Source: an uncultured Clostridia bacterium
Lineage (GTDB): Bacteria > Bacillota > Clostridia > Oscillospirales > Ruminococcaceae
Direction: 5' to 3'
DNA length: 9,053 bases
Assembly: GCA_944388825.1 (NCBI GenBank)
Contig: CALXKG010000247.1
Span: 1 to 9,053, forward strand
The notes below the pieces were generated by a model, which saw only the letters and a program-made list of their open reading frames with translations, had not been told where the DNA came from and ran no database searches. How positions within the stretch are numbered: the stretch's first letter is position 1; every line of letters begins with the position of its first letter. Shown piece by piece: positions 1 through 7,056 of this stretch. The position numbers were made by a program, and so were the translations under genes.

Positions 1-66
1 CATCTCTGCATGAAAGACCCTGCCCTCGACCCGATGGACGAATACGGCCATCCCTGCGGGCACTGA
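1..66 (+). CDS. C-terminal end of an unidentified upstream protein (partial)
   Basis: Frame 1 is open from the window edge to a TGA at 64-66 and gives a 21-residue tail that reads HLCMKDPALDPMDEYGHPCGH. The stop is followed by a strong ribosome binding site and the pgi start only 17 nt later, the spacing expected inside an operon; this is the main reason to believe it is a real gene end. The tail is too short to assign a family. The frame of pgi is also open back to the window edge, so the choice of frame is not certain. Confidence 0.45.
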   Translation, partial: HLCMKDPALDPMDEYGHPCGH

Positions 67-83
67 GGAAGGAGGGGACCTGT

Positions 84-1343
84 ATGCTGCAATTTTCCTT
101 TTCCGACAAAACCGGCCGCCTGACCGAAAGCGCGCTTCGGGCGGAGGCGGCAAAATACGCCCCGCTGCTGGAGGCGGTGAAAGCGCAGTCCGGCCTGGAC
201 CCGATGAGCACCGGCTGGATGGAGATCGGCAGATGGGCGGGGGAGGATACCCTGTCGAACCTGGAAGCCCTCGCCCGGAAGATCCAGGGGGATTCCGACG
301 CCTTTGCGGTTATCGGGGTCGGCGGCTCGAACAACGCCGCCCGGTCGATGGTAGAGGCGCTGAAAAAGGAGGGGTTCCCGGAGATCGTCTGGACCGGCAA
401 CACCCTTTCCGCCCATGCGATGGAGAAGACCCTCGCAGCCCTCCGGACAAAGGACTTCTCCATCGACTGCATCGCAAAAAACTTTGAGACGCTGGAACCG
501 GGCGCCGCCTTTCGGGTGCTGCGGCGGCTGATGCGGGAGAAGTATGGGGAAACCTTTGCTTCCCGCGTGATCGCCACCGGCACCATCGGTTCCTCCCTGG
601 AAGCGCTCTGCCGGAAAGAGGGGTATACCTTCCTCCCGTTCCCGACCGACATCGGCGGGCGGTATACCGCTTTATCCAATGTCGGCCTGCTGCCGGCGGC
701 CGTGGCGGGGCTGGACATCCGGAAGGTGGTAAAGGGCGCCCGGAAGATGCGGGAGGCGCTTTATACCCTTCCGCCCGAAGAAAACCCGGCCCTTCTCTAC
801 GCCGCCGCCCGGCATCTGCTTTATTCCATGGGGTATCGGGTTGAAATGCTCTGTTCGTTTGAACCGCAGCTGCAATGGTTTTTCAAGTGGTGGGTACAGC
901 TGTTCGCCGAAAGCGAAGGGAAAAAGGACACCGGCCTTTTCCCGGCGGCCTCCCTCTATTCGGAGGAGCTGCACGCGGTCGGGCAGTTTGTCCAGGAGGG
1001 GAGCCCGATCCTGTTTGAAACGCTTTTGGACGTACAGGACCCGGACGGCAGTGTGCCGCTTACGCCAGACGGGGCGGAAGACGGTTTTTCCTACCTGGAC
1101 GGAAAGGACTACCGCGACTTAAACCGCGCGGCTTTTGCGGCGACCCGCACCGCCCACAGCGGGCGGCTGCCGGTCGTAACCTTCACGATACCCCGGATCG
1201 GCGAAGAAGCGTTCGGGGAACTGTTCACCTTCTTCCAGTATGCCTGTGTCCTTTCCAGCGGGATGCTGGGGGTCGACCCGTTTGACCAGCCGGGAGTCGA
1301 GGCATATAAAGGGTGGATGTTTAAAGCGCTGGGCAAAACATAA
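84..1343 (+). CDS. pgi: glucose-6-phosphate isomerase
   Basis: This cytoplasmic enzyme interconverts glucose 6-phosphate and fructose 6-phosphate in glycolysis and gluconeogenesis. The 419-residue product (bacterial relatives are often about 450) has a double-SIS layout. GVGGS at 78-82 is the first phosphate-contact loop. DIGGRYTALSNVGLLP at 189-204 and GMLGVDPFDQPGVEAYK at 393-409 match the two classical PGI signatures. By comparison with the rabbit enzyme, the catalytic residues are present: R193, E276 (in ESEGK), H297 (in YSEELHAVGQ) and K409. The loop that normally reads SKSGTTTE or SKTFTTQE is instead AKNFETLE at 131-138. This loses the first serine and one threonine but keeps the lysine, one threonine and the glutamate. 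ATG 84 is chosen because GGAGGGG at 71-77 lies 6 nt before it, although the frame is open upstream. The GH3 gene follows after 42 nt without a hairpin, so the two are probably co-transcribed. Confidence 0.95.
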   Translation: MLQFSFSDKTGRLTESALRAEAAKYAPLLEAVKAQSGLDPMSTGWMEIGRWAGEDTLSNLEALARKIQGDSDAFAVIGVGGSNNAARSMVEALKKEGFPEIVWTGNTLSAHAMEKTLAALRTKDFSIDCIAKNFETLEPGAAFRVLRRLMREKYGETFASRVIATGTIGSSLEALCRKEGYTFLPFPTDIGGRYTALSNVGLLPAAVAGLDIRKVVKGARKMREALYTLPPEENPALLYAAARHLLYSMGYRVEMLCSFEPQLQWFFKWWVQLFAESEGKKDTGLFPAASLYSEELHAVGQFVQEGSPILFETLLDVQDPDGSVPLTPDGAEDGFSYLDGKDYRDLNRAAFAATRTAHSGRLPVVTFTIPRIGEEAFGELFTFFQYACVLSSGMLGVDPFDQPGVEAYKGWMFKALGKT

Positions 1344-1373
1344 TAGAATTTGTGTATGGCTGAACGGAAAAGA

Positions 1374-1379
1374 AAGGAG
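1374..1379 (+). promoter_or_regulatory. ribosome binding site of the GH3 gene
   Basis: AAGGAG lies 6 nt before ATG 1386. It decides the start: an upstream in-frame TTG at 1350 would add 12 residues (MCMAERKRKEQI) and place this site inside the coding sequence. Confidence 0.8.
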
Positions 1380-1385
1380 CAGATC

Positions 1386-3845
1386 ATGGAACGCTACAAA
1401 GACCCATCCCTCCCGGTATCCGAACGGGTGGAAGACCTGCTGGGCAGGATGACGCTGGAAGAAAAGGCGGCGCAGCTCTGCGGCGACCTGGCCGTCTCGT
1501 TTATGGACGGCGGAAAGGTCGACCTGGACGCCCTGCGGCAGAAATTCCCGGATGGCCACGGCCGGTTCACCCAGTTTTCGCTGGTGGGGATCACCAGCCC
1601 CAAAATGATCGCGCAGGTGGCCAATGACGTCCAGCGCTATTTTGTCGAGGAGACCCGCCTTGGCATCCCGGTGGCCCTTCAGTCCGAAAACCTCTGCGGC
1701 TATCCCGGGGCCGGCGGCACGATCTTCCCGTCGATGGTCAATATGGGCTCCACCTGGGACCCGGAACTTCTGGAGGCGGTCGCCGATATCATCGGCGCCG
1801 AATCCAAGGCGGCCGGCATCACTTCGGCGATGAGTCCGGTTATCGACGTCTCCCGCGACCCCCGCTGGGGCCGCACCTATGAGACCTTTGGCGAAGACCC
1901 TTACCTGGTCTCCCAGATGGGCATCCATTACATCCGGGGGATGCAGCGGCATGGGGTCGGCTGCATCGCCAAGCATTTTCTGGGCTATGCCGAGAGCCAG
2001 GCGGGGCTCAACTGCGCCGCCGAGCGGATCGGCGACCGTGAGCTGTATGAAACCTTTGCGACCCCGTTTGAAGCGGCGGACAAGGAAGCCGGCGTCACCG
2101 GCATGATGGCTTCCTATTCGGAAGTGGACGGCGTCCCGGTCGCCGCCAACCCGAAGATCGCCCGCACCCTGCTGCGGGATACGATGGGCTTTAAGGGGAT
2201 GCTCACCTCCGACGGGGGCGGCGTCGCCCGGCTGTTTACCACCAACAAGGTCGTCCGTTCTTACGAAGACGCCGGCTGGTATGCCTTAAAGGGCGGCTGC
2301 GACACCGAGATCCCGGTCGGCGGGGCCTTTCGGGCGCTTCCCCGCTATATCCGGGAGGGGAAGCTGGAAGAACGGCTGCTGGACGAGGCGGTCCGCCGGA
2401 TCCTGACGATCAAGTTTAACGTCGGCCTTTTTGAGCATCCCTATGTGGATCCGGATCAGGCGGAAGCGGCTATGGGCGGTCAGGAAGCGAAGGCCCTTTC
2501 GGAACTGGCGGCCGGGAAGTCGCTGATTCTCTTAAAAAACAACGGCGTCCTGCCGCTTACCGGCAAACCGGTCCTTGCGGTGATCGGCCCCCATGCCGGC
2601 AGCCTCCGCTACCCGGTCAGCGGTTATACCTATCCCGCGTACCTGGAGATGATCGACGCCTCCCGTCAGGGCGGCGAGCAGGCCACGATCGGCGGGATGG
2701 CGGACGAGAGCGCCAAACAGGCGGCCGCCCCGGGCTACACGACCGAGCGGAAGGGCCAAAAATCGTCCGGCGGCGCTTTTGCCAGCATGGTCGACCTTTA
2801 CAGCGACGAGCAGAAAGCGGCGATCCGCGATATGACCACCGTCCTCCGGTCGATCGGCAGCCGTTCGCTTTACGAGGAGCTGTCCGGCCGCTATACCGTC
2901 CGGTATGCGCAGGGCTGCGATATCGTCTCCCCCGGCCGGGAGGGCTTTGCGGAGGCGGTTGCGGCGGCGGAGAGCGCGGATGTCGTCGTCATGGCGCTGG
3001 GCGGCAACTGCGGCTGGGTCCATGTGACCGGCGGGGAAGGGAAGGACCGCTGCCATCTGGGCCTTCCGGGCGAACAGCAGGCGCTGCTGGAGGCGGTAGC
3101 CGCCACCGGCAAGCCGGTCGTGCTGATCCTTTACGGCCCCGGCTGCTTTGCCCTTCCCTGGGCGGAGGAACATTGTGCGGCGGTCGTCGAGGCGTGGATG
3201 CCCGGCCCCTATGCCGGGAAGGCGGTCGCAGACCTGTTGGATGGCAGCCTCAACCCCGGCGGGAAACTGCCGGTCAGCGTCCCCCGGACAATCGGGCAGG
3301 TACCGATCTTTTATAACCACAAGCAGGGTTCCGGCTATATGGATATGGGCGGCGGCATGATTTTCTCGGGCGGCTATGTCGACGGGGAGAAGACGCCTCT
3401 CTATCCATTTGGATACGGCCTTTCCTATACGACCTTCCGGTTGTCGGATTTCCGGCTTGCATCGGACGCGGTCCCAACCGATGGCGGGACCATCCGCCTG
3501 TCCCTTGCGGTCGAGAATACCGGAGATCGGACGGGGGATGAGGTGGTGCAGCTTTACGCCCGGTTTGAAGACGCTTTTGTCACCCGGCCGGTCATGCAGC
3601 TGGTCGCTTTCCGGCGGCTGACGTTGGCCCCCGGCGAAAAGCGGCGAGTCGAATTTGCCGTCCGGACCGCCCAGCTGGGATACTATAACGAAGAGATGGT
3701 ATTCTGTGTTGAACCGGGCCGTCTCACGCTGATGGCCGGGACTGCATCCGACCAGATCGTCTGGAAGGGGCAGGTCAGCCTGACCGGCGGGAAGGTCCCG
3801 CTGCTTGGACGGCGGGCATACACTGCCGAGTCGGCGGTCGAATAA
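1386..3845 (+). CDS. glycoside hydrolase family 3 protein, beta-glucosidase or beta-xylosidase-like
   Basis: This is a retaining beta-glycosidase of 819 residues. From the N-terminus, MERYKDPSLPVSERVEDLLGRMTLEEK is the usual GH3 opening. The (beta/alpha)8-like domain carries DPRWGR around 158-163, AKHFLGY around 195-201 (the Lys-His sugar-contact pair) and TSDGGG around 274-279, with D276 as the predicted nucleophile. The alpha/beta sandwich domain begins near KSLILLKNNGVLPL (about 378) and contains GGEGKDR at 549-555, whose E551 is the likely acid/base. A fibronectin-III-like domain (about 685-795) follows PFGYGLSYTTF. There is no signal peptide or membrane segment, so it should act in the cytoplasm on imported beta-glucosides or short oligosaccharides. 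The substrate cannot be read from the sequence, as GH3 includes glucosidases, xylosidases and N-acetylglucosaminidases. An oddity is ENLCG at 101-105, where many relatives have E-x-L-H-G. The gene sits 42 nt after pgi and ends in a double palindrome. Confidence 0.93.
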   Translation: MERYKDPSLPVSERVEDLLGRMTLEEKAAQLCGDLAVSFMDGGKVDLDALRQKFPDGHGRFTQFSLVGITSPKMIAQVANDVQRYFVEETRLGIPVALQSENLCGYPGAGGTIFPSMVNMGSTWDPELLEAVADIIGAESKAAGITSAMSPVIDVSRDPRWGRTYETFGEDPYLVSQMGIHYIRGMQRHGVGCIAKHFLGYAESQAGLNCAAERIGDRELYETFATPFEAADKEAGVTGMMASYSEVDGVPVAANPKIARTLLRDTMGFKGMLTSDGGGVARLFTTNKVVRSYEDAGWYALKGGCDTEIPVGGAFRALPRYIREGKLEERLLDEAVRRILTIKFNVGLFEHPYVDPDQAEAAMGGQEAKALSELAAGKSLILLKNNGVLPLTGKPVLAVIGPHAGSLRYPVSGYTYPAYLEMIDASRQGGEQATIGGMADESAKQAAAPGYTTERKGQKSSGGAFASMVDLYSDEQKAAIRDMTTVLRSIGSRSLYEELSGRYTVRYAQGCDIVSPGREGFAEAVAAAESADVVVMALGGNCGWVHVTGGEGKDRCHLGLPGEQQALLEAVAATGKPVVLILYGPGCFALPWAEEHCAAVVEAWMPGPYAGKAVADLLDGSLNPGGKLPVSVPRTIGQVPIFYNHKQGSGYMDMGGGMIFSGGYVDGEKTPLYPFGYGLSYTTFRLSDFRLASDAVPTDGGTIRLSLAVENTGDRTGDEVVQLYARFEDAFVTRPVMQLVAFRRLTLAPGEKRRVEFAVRTAQLGYYNEEMVFCVEPGRLTLMAGTASDQIVWKGQVSLTGGKVPLLGRRAYTAESAVE

Positions 3846-3858
3846 TCCTGCGGGGAGT

Positions 3859-3920
3859 CTGCCGGCATCCTGTTTTGCGGATGCCGGCAGGCCGCCGGAA
3901 AAATTTTTCCGGATTTTTTT
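3859..3920 (+). terminator. tandem-palindrome terminator after the GH3 gene
   Basis: CTGCCGGCATCC (3859-3870) pairs perfectly with GGATGCCGGCAG (3879-3890) around an 8-nt loop. Four bases later comes the 18-nt perfect palindrome CCGGAAAAATTTTTCCGG (3895-3912), followed by A and seven T. The first hairpin lacks its own T run; the second supplies the typical Rho-independent signal. Together they close the pgi-GH3 unit and insulate the tRNA promoter that starts 12 nt later. Confidence 0.8.
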
Positions 3921-3931
3921 GCAAAAACCCC

Positions 3932-3960
3932 TTGCCAAAAGAGGGAAAAGGTGCTATAAT
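3932..3960 (+). promoter_or_regulatory. sigma-70/sigma-A-type promoter of the tRNA-Arg gene
   Basis: The -35 element TTGCCA (3932-3937) and the perfect -10 element TATAAT (3955-3960) are separated by 17 nt. TGC directly before the -10 box adds an extended -10 element. The expected start near 3967 leaves a leader of about 28 nt before the mature tRNA. This is the best promoter in the window and suits a strongly expressed stable RNA. Confidence 0.85.
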
Positions 3961-3994
3961 GTAAAAGTCGTCGGGAACGGCAAAAACAGAATAC

Positions 3995-4071
3995 GCGTCC
4001 GTAGCTCAGTTGGATAGAGCGTTAGACTCCGACTCTAAAGGCCGCAGGTTCGACTCCTGTCGGGCGCACCA
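3995..4071 (+). tRNA. tRNA-Arg (anticodon CCG)
   Basis: A 77-nt cloverleaf with encoded CCA. Acceptor GCGTCCG (3995-4001) pairs with CGGGCGC (4061-4067) with one G-T wobble; the discriminator is A4068 and CCA is 4069-4071. The D arm GCTC/GAGC holds AGTTGGATA, including the A20 expected in arginine tRNAs. The anticodon stem TTAGA (4022-4026)/TCTAA (4034-4038) encloses CTCCGAC, giving anticodon CCG at 4029-4031. The T arm GCAGG/CCTGT encloses TTCGACT. This tRNA reads CGG, a codon common in the flanking genes. It is transcribed alone, between its own promoter and terminator. Confidence 0.97.
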
Positions 4072-4074
4072 GAT

Positions 4075-4117
4075 AAACCGCGTGGTTCGGGCATTTGTCC
4101 GTATCGCGCGGTTTTTT
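4075..4117 (+). terminator. Rho-independent terminator of tRNA-Arg
   Basis: AAACCGCG (4075-4082) pairs with CGCGGTTT (4107-4114), and the T run continues to 4117. The loop holds a smaller possible stem, CGGG (4088-4091) with TCCG (4098-4101). It starts 3 nt after the tRNA CCA. Confidence 0.75.
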
Positions 4118-4214
4118 GTTTTGCGCAGATAGGGCGAAGTACGAAATTGTACGATATATCTCTTTTATTCCTTTACCTACGGCATCGTCCTGTATATGAG
4201 ATTGATGAATATGG

Positions 4215-4252
4215 AAAACCGCCTTCAGGACAGGGTTCCTGAAGGCGGTTTT
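4215..4252 (-). terminator. terminator at the end of ribF, convergent with the tRNA
   Basis: AAAACCGCCTTCAGGA (4215-4230) pairs perfectly with TCCTGAAGGCGGTTTT (4237-4252): 16 bp with a 6-nt loop. The A/T ends place a T run at the base of the 3' arm on either strand, so it could work in both directions. Its right end touches the ribF stop codon (4252-4254), so it closes the infB-side operon on the minus strand. The roughly 100 nt between it and the tRNA terminator show no recognisable gene or site. Confidence 0.75.
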
Positions 4253-5166
4253 CATATCTTCTCTTTCAACAGTTCCCGCGCCTGTTCGGCGTTTTGCAGC
4301 ACCGTCGAGGTCAGCTCCGGCAGCGACCGGAACTTCCGTTCCCCCCGCAGGAACGCATAATAGGAAAGCGTGACCTCCCGGCCGTAGATATCCCGGTCGA
4401 AATCGAGGAGGTGGGTCTCGGCAGCCGGGCGGAAGCTGTCGCCGACCGTCGGCTTGACGCCGATATCGGTCGCGCCGATGTACTTTTTCCCATCAATTTC
4501 GGCGATCGTCGCATAGACCCCGAACCGCGGGATCAGTTCCCCCGGCTGGAACAGCTGGTTGATGGTCGGGAAACCGAGGGAATGGCCCATATGCTGCCCG
4601 TGGACGACTGTCCCGCCGGTCATAAACGGGTACCCCAGCAGGCGGTTGGCGGTCCCGATGTCCCCCTCCCGCAGCGCCGCCCGGATCCTGGTCGAGCTGA
4701 CCGGCTTGCCGCTGTCCAGCACCGGCGGGACAACGGTAAAGGCGACCCCGTTTTCTTCACAGAGCCGTTGGAGCAGCCCGGCGTCCCCGGCGGCGTTTTT
4801 CCCAAACCGGAAATCCCCGCCGCAGAAGACTGCCTTCGCGTGCATAAACCCCAGCAGGATCTTCTGAAAGAATTCTTCCGGCGGCAAGGCCATGATCGAC
4901 GAAAAAGGCGGCTCGAAAACAGCCTGTACCCCGAGCGCCCGCAGCCGCTCCCGTTTGAGAGCGGGGGAAAGGATACGGGCAAAATTCTTTTTGGTGACCG
5001 ACCCCTCTTCGTCAAACCGGAAGGTGAAGACGGCGGGGACCAGCCCCTTCGTTTCCACCGCCCGGCGGATGACCGCCTGGTGCCCCAGGTGGAGGCCGTC
5101 GAACAGCCCCAGCGCCACCGCGGCCGGAGGCAGCCCCGGCCCGTTTACCGAATCGAAGATCTCCAT
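4252..5166 (-). CDS. ribF: bifunctional riboflavin kinase / FAD synthetase
   Basis: RibF phosphorylates riboflavin to FMN and then adenylylates FMN to FAD in the cytoplasm. The 304-residue product has the family's normal length and two-domain order. The nucleotidyltransferase half shows GLFDGLHLGH at 20-29 (ATP-binding HxGH-type motif), CGGDFRFGKN near 115-124 and the SSTRIR signature at 157-162. The kinase half shows GGTVVHGQHMGHSLGFPTIN at 184-203, IGVKPTVG near 235-242 and ETHLLDFDRDIYG at 250-262. The start is taken as ATG 5166-5164, because the resulting MEIFDSVNG opening fits the family. A longer frame would add 40 residues lying in antisense-free overlap with truB and unlike any RibF N-terminus. 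The truB stop is 4 nt upstream, and AAAGGAA at 5178-5184 is a plausible ribosome binding site. It is the last gene of the minus-strand operon. No FMN riboswitch is visible near it. Confidence 0.95.
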   Translation of the reverse strand: MEIFDSVNGPGLPPAAVALGLFDGLHLGHQAVIRRAVETKGLVPAVFTFRFDEEGSVTKKNFARILSPALKRERLRALGVQAVFEPPFSSIMALPPEEFFQKILLGFMHAKAVFCGGDFRFGKNAAGDAGLLQRLCEENGVAFTVVPPVLDSGKPVSSTRIRAALREGDIGTANRLLGYPFMTGGTVVHGQHMGHSLGFPTINQLFQPGELIPRFGVYATIAEIDGKKYIGATDIGVKPTVGDSFRPAAETHLLDFDRDIYGREVTLSYYAFLRGERKFRSLPELTSTVLQNAEQARELLKEKI

Positions 5167-5170
5167 GGAA

Positions 5171-6082
5171 TCAGCCGTTCCTTTCAAAGAAAAATTTGAC
5201 GAGCCGCAGCTCCGCCTTTTCCGGCAGGCCCTGCCCAAGCCCCAGAAAAAGCCCGTCCGCCCCGTAAACCCGCCAGGGGGTATCACATTTCAGCTGCGCG
5301 GACGCCGGGATGCGCCCGAGATCCAGCCGCACGCCGTTACAGAACATCCGGGTCTGCACCGGATTAAGCCGCAGGGCCGGGTCGGGGAGGAAAAGCTGCT
5401 CCGCCGGAAGGATCGCCGCTTCCAGCGTCCCCGCCTCCATCCGCGCCTCCGCCGCTTGCAGCGTCAGCGCGTCCCCCAACGTAAACCCGCAGGCCTCCGT
5501 CCGCCGGAGGGCGTCCATCACCGCCCCGGTCCCGAGGGAAGCGCCGATATCGGCGCAGAGGGTGCGGATATAGGTACCTTTGGAACAGCGGACGTCCAGT
5601 TCCCCCCGGCCGGTTTCCCGGTCGTAGGAGAGGAGGGTGAGTGTTTCGATGGTCACCGGCCGCGGCTGCCGCTCGACCGTTTTGCCCTCCCTGGCCAGCT
5701 CGTACAGCCGCTTCCCCCCGACCGACAGGGCCGAGTACATCGGCGGCACCTGCATGATCTCCCCGCGGAAGGCGGCAAGGGCCGCTTCGACCGTTTCCCT
5801 GTCCGGGAAGCTACCGGCGGTCTGTTCCAGCGTCCCCCAGATATCCTCGGTGTCGCTTACAAGCCCCAGCCGGAACCCCGCCCGGTAGCGCTTGCCGCTC
5901 TCGGGCAGCAGGTCGCAGGCTTTGGTGGCCGTTCCGAACAGCACCGGCAGCAGCCCGGTCGCCATCGGGTCGAGGGTGCCGGTGTGCCCGATCTTCCGGG
6001 TGTGGGTGATCCGGCGGAGCTTCGCGATAACATCAAAGGAAGTCATCTTCTCCGGCTTGTCGATACAAAGGACGCCGTTCAT
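5171..6082 (-). CDS. truB: tRNA pseudouridine-55 synthase
   Basis: TruB converts U55 in the T loop of elongator tRNAs to pseudouridine and also acts as a tRNA-folding helper. The 303-residue product starts with the typical MNGVLCIDKP. It carries the catalytic motif GHTGTLDPMATG at 32-43 with D38 as the nucleophile. Y66 in the KRY motif, PPMYSALSVGGKRLYELAREG at 113-133 and SKGTYIRTL at 167-175 (Y171, R173) complete the RNA-binding cleft. The region after about 240 fits the small PUA-like C-terminal domain. Its ATG overlaps the nrnA TGA as ATGA (6079-6082), so translation is probably coupled. GGAGGAGA at 6093-6100, inside the end of nrnA, is a somewhat distant ribosome binding site. Confidence 0.96.
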   Translation of the reverse strand: MNGVLCIDKPEKMTSFDVIAKLRRITHTRKIGHTGTLDPMATGLLPVLFGTATKACDLLPESGKRYRAGFRLGLVSDTEDIWGTLEQTAGSFPDRETVEAALAAFRGEIMQVPPMYSALSVGGKRLYELAREGKTVERQPRPVTIETLTLLSYDRETGRGELDVRCSKGTYIRTLCADIGASLGTGAVMDALRRTEACGFTLGDALTLQAAEARMEAGTLEAAILPAEQLFLPDPALRLNPVQTRMFCNGVRLDLGRIPASAQLKCDTPWRVYGADGLFLGLGQGLPEKAELRLVKFFFERNG

Positions 6083-7044
6083 CCGCGCCCCATCTCCTCC
6101 CGGGCCGCCGCCGCCAGTTTTTCCCGGATGGCGGCGGGGGAAAGTCCTTCAAACTGGCACCCCGCCGCCCGGGCATGGCCGCCGCCGCCAAACCGGGCGC
6201 AGATCGCGGTCGCCGAGGTGGTTTCGCCGGTGCGGACCGAGACCTTATATTCCGTCTCATCCCGCTGCTTGATCGTGACGCCCACTTCGACCCCCTCGAT
6301 CTTGCGGGGGAGGGAAGTGATCGCGTCCAGCATCGTCTCGTCGACCCCGGCTTCCCGCATCATCTCCGCCGTGATGGTCAGGACGGCGATCTTCCCATCC
6401 TCCGACAGCCACAGCCTGTCCAGCGCCATCTGCTCCAGCTTCAGCTCCCCGAAGGTCTTGGTGTCGAACATCACCTTGTTGATCGTGACGTAGTCGGCGC
6501 CCCTCTCGATCAGTTCAGCCGCGATCCGGTGGGTGCGGGGGGAGGTGTTGCTGAATTTAAAGCAGCCGGTGTCGGTGGCAACGCCGGTATAGAGGCAGCC
6601 GGCGATCTTGGCGTCCAGCTTCCAGTCCTCCTTGCGGGCCTGCATCAATTCCCAGATGATCTCACAGCAGGAAGCGCTGTCCCCCTCCAGGTACAGGTCG
6701 TCCGCAAACGGCCGGTGGGAGGGGTGGTGGTCGATGGCGAGGGAGACCGGCCCGTATTTCTGGACGATCTCTTCCGTCCGCCCGCCAAAGAGGGCCGCGT
6801 CGGCGATATCGACGGTGACGACCGTCTTCGGCTCAAATTCCGGCATCTCCGGGACCATATACCGGAATTTCTCCGGCACCCCGTCGTGGCAGAAGACCCG
6901 CGCCCGCCGCCCCAGCGCCAGAAGCGCCCGGCAGAGGGCGAACCCGCTGCCCAGCGTATCCCCGTCGGGGTTGCGGTGGCAGAGGATCAGCGCGTCCTCC
7001 AGTTCCAGCAGCCGCCCGGCAGCCTGTTGTTTATCCAGCAGCAT
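6079..7044 (-). CDS. nrnA: DHH/DHHA1 phosphoesterase, NrnA-like nano-RNase / pAp phosphatase
   Basis: Members of this family degrade 2-5-nt RNAs from the ends and dephosphorylate 3'-phosphoadenosine 5'-phosphate, using Mn2+. The 321-residue product shows all DHH motifs: HRNPDGDTLGS at 23-33 (H23, D27, D29), TVDIAD with D79, DHHPS at 105-109 and D158 in ATDTGCFKFSNT. The DHHA1 substrate-binding domain ends with FGGGGHARAAGC at 285-296. The family, length and place between rbfA and truB match Bacillus-type NrnA; the exact substrate preference is inferred. The start ATG 7044-7042 has a very strong AGGAGG site (7051-7056) at 6-nt spacing. The gene overlaps truB by 4 nt. Confidence 0.93.
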   Translation of the reverse strand: MLLDKQQAAGRLLELEDALILCHRNPDGDTLGSGFALCRALLALGRRARVFCHDGVPEKFRYMVPEMPEFEPKTVVTVDIADAALFGGRTEEIVQKYGPVSLAIDHHPSHRPFADDLYLEGDSASCCEIIWELMQARKEDWKLDAKIAGCLYTGVATDTGCFKFSNTSPRTHRIAAELIERGADYVTINKVMFDTKTFGELKLEQMALDRLWLSEDGKIAVLTITAEMMREAGVDETMLDAITSLPRKIEGVEVGVTIKQRDETEYKVSVRTGETTSATAICARFGGGGHARAAGCQFEGLSPAAIREKLAAAAREEMGRG

Positions 7045-7050
7045 ATGCCC

Positions 7051-7056
7051 CCTCCT
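7051..7056 (-). promoter_or_regulatory. ribosome binding site of nrnA overlapping the rbfA stop
   Basis: On the minus strand AGGAGG (7056 to 7051) lies 6 nt before the nrnA ATG. Its first base is the last base of the rbfA TAA (7058-7056), so a ribosome ending rbfA is already on the next initiation site. Confidence 0.8.

Noticed and set aside
1350..1385. Upstream TTG start for the GH3 gene
   Set aside because: It would put the clear AAGGAG site inside the gene and add a charged 12-residue leader not expected in GH3; ATG 1386 is better.
2532..3938. A 468-codon minus-strand frame opposite the GH3 gene
   Set aside because: It is an antisense shadow of a clear GH3 coding region in GC-rich DNA, with no family motifs and a start inside the terminator region.
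3995..4214. tRNA-Arg 3' end as an integration site of a mobile element
   Set aside because: No integrase, no direct repeat of the tRNA 3' end and no foreign-looking genes are present in the window.
4022..4255. A 77-codon minus-strand frame whose end reads PTGVEPAAFRVGV
   Set aside because: This is the well-known false peptide from translating a tRNA gene antisense; it overlaps tRNA-Arg and both flanking terminators.
5167..5286. Longer RibF N-terminus overlapping truB
   Set aside because: The extra 40 residues are the truB C-terminal region read in another frame, and the RibF fold begins at MEIFDSVNG.
4892..6493. A 533-codon plus-strand frame opposite ribF, truB and nrnA
   Set aside because: It spans three well-identified genes antisense, is Arg/Pro/Ala-rich low-complexity sequence, and has no recognisable domain.
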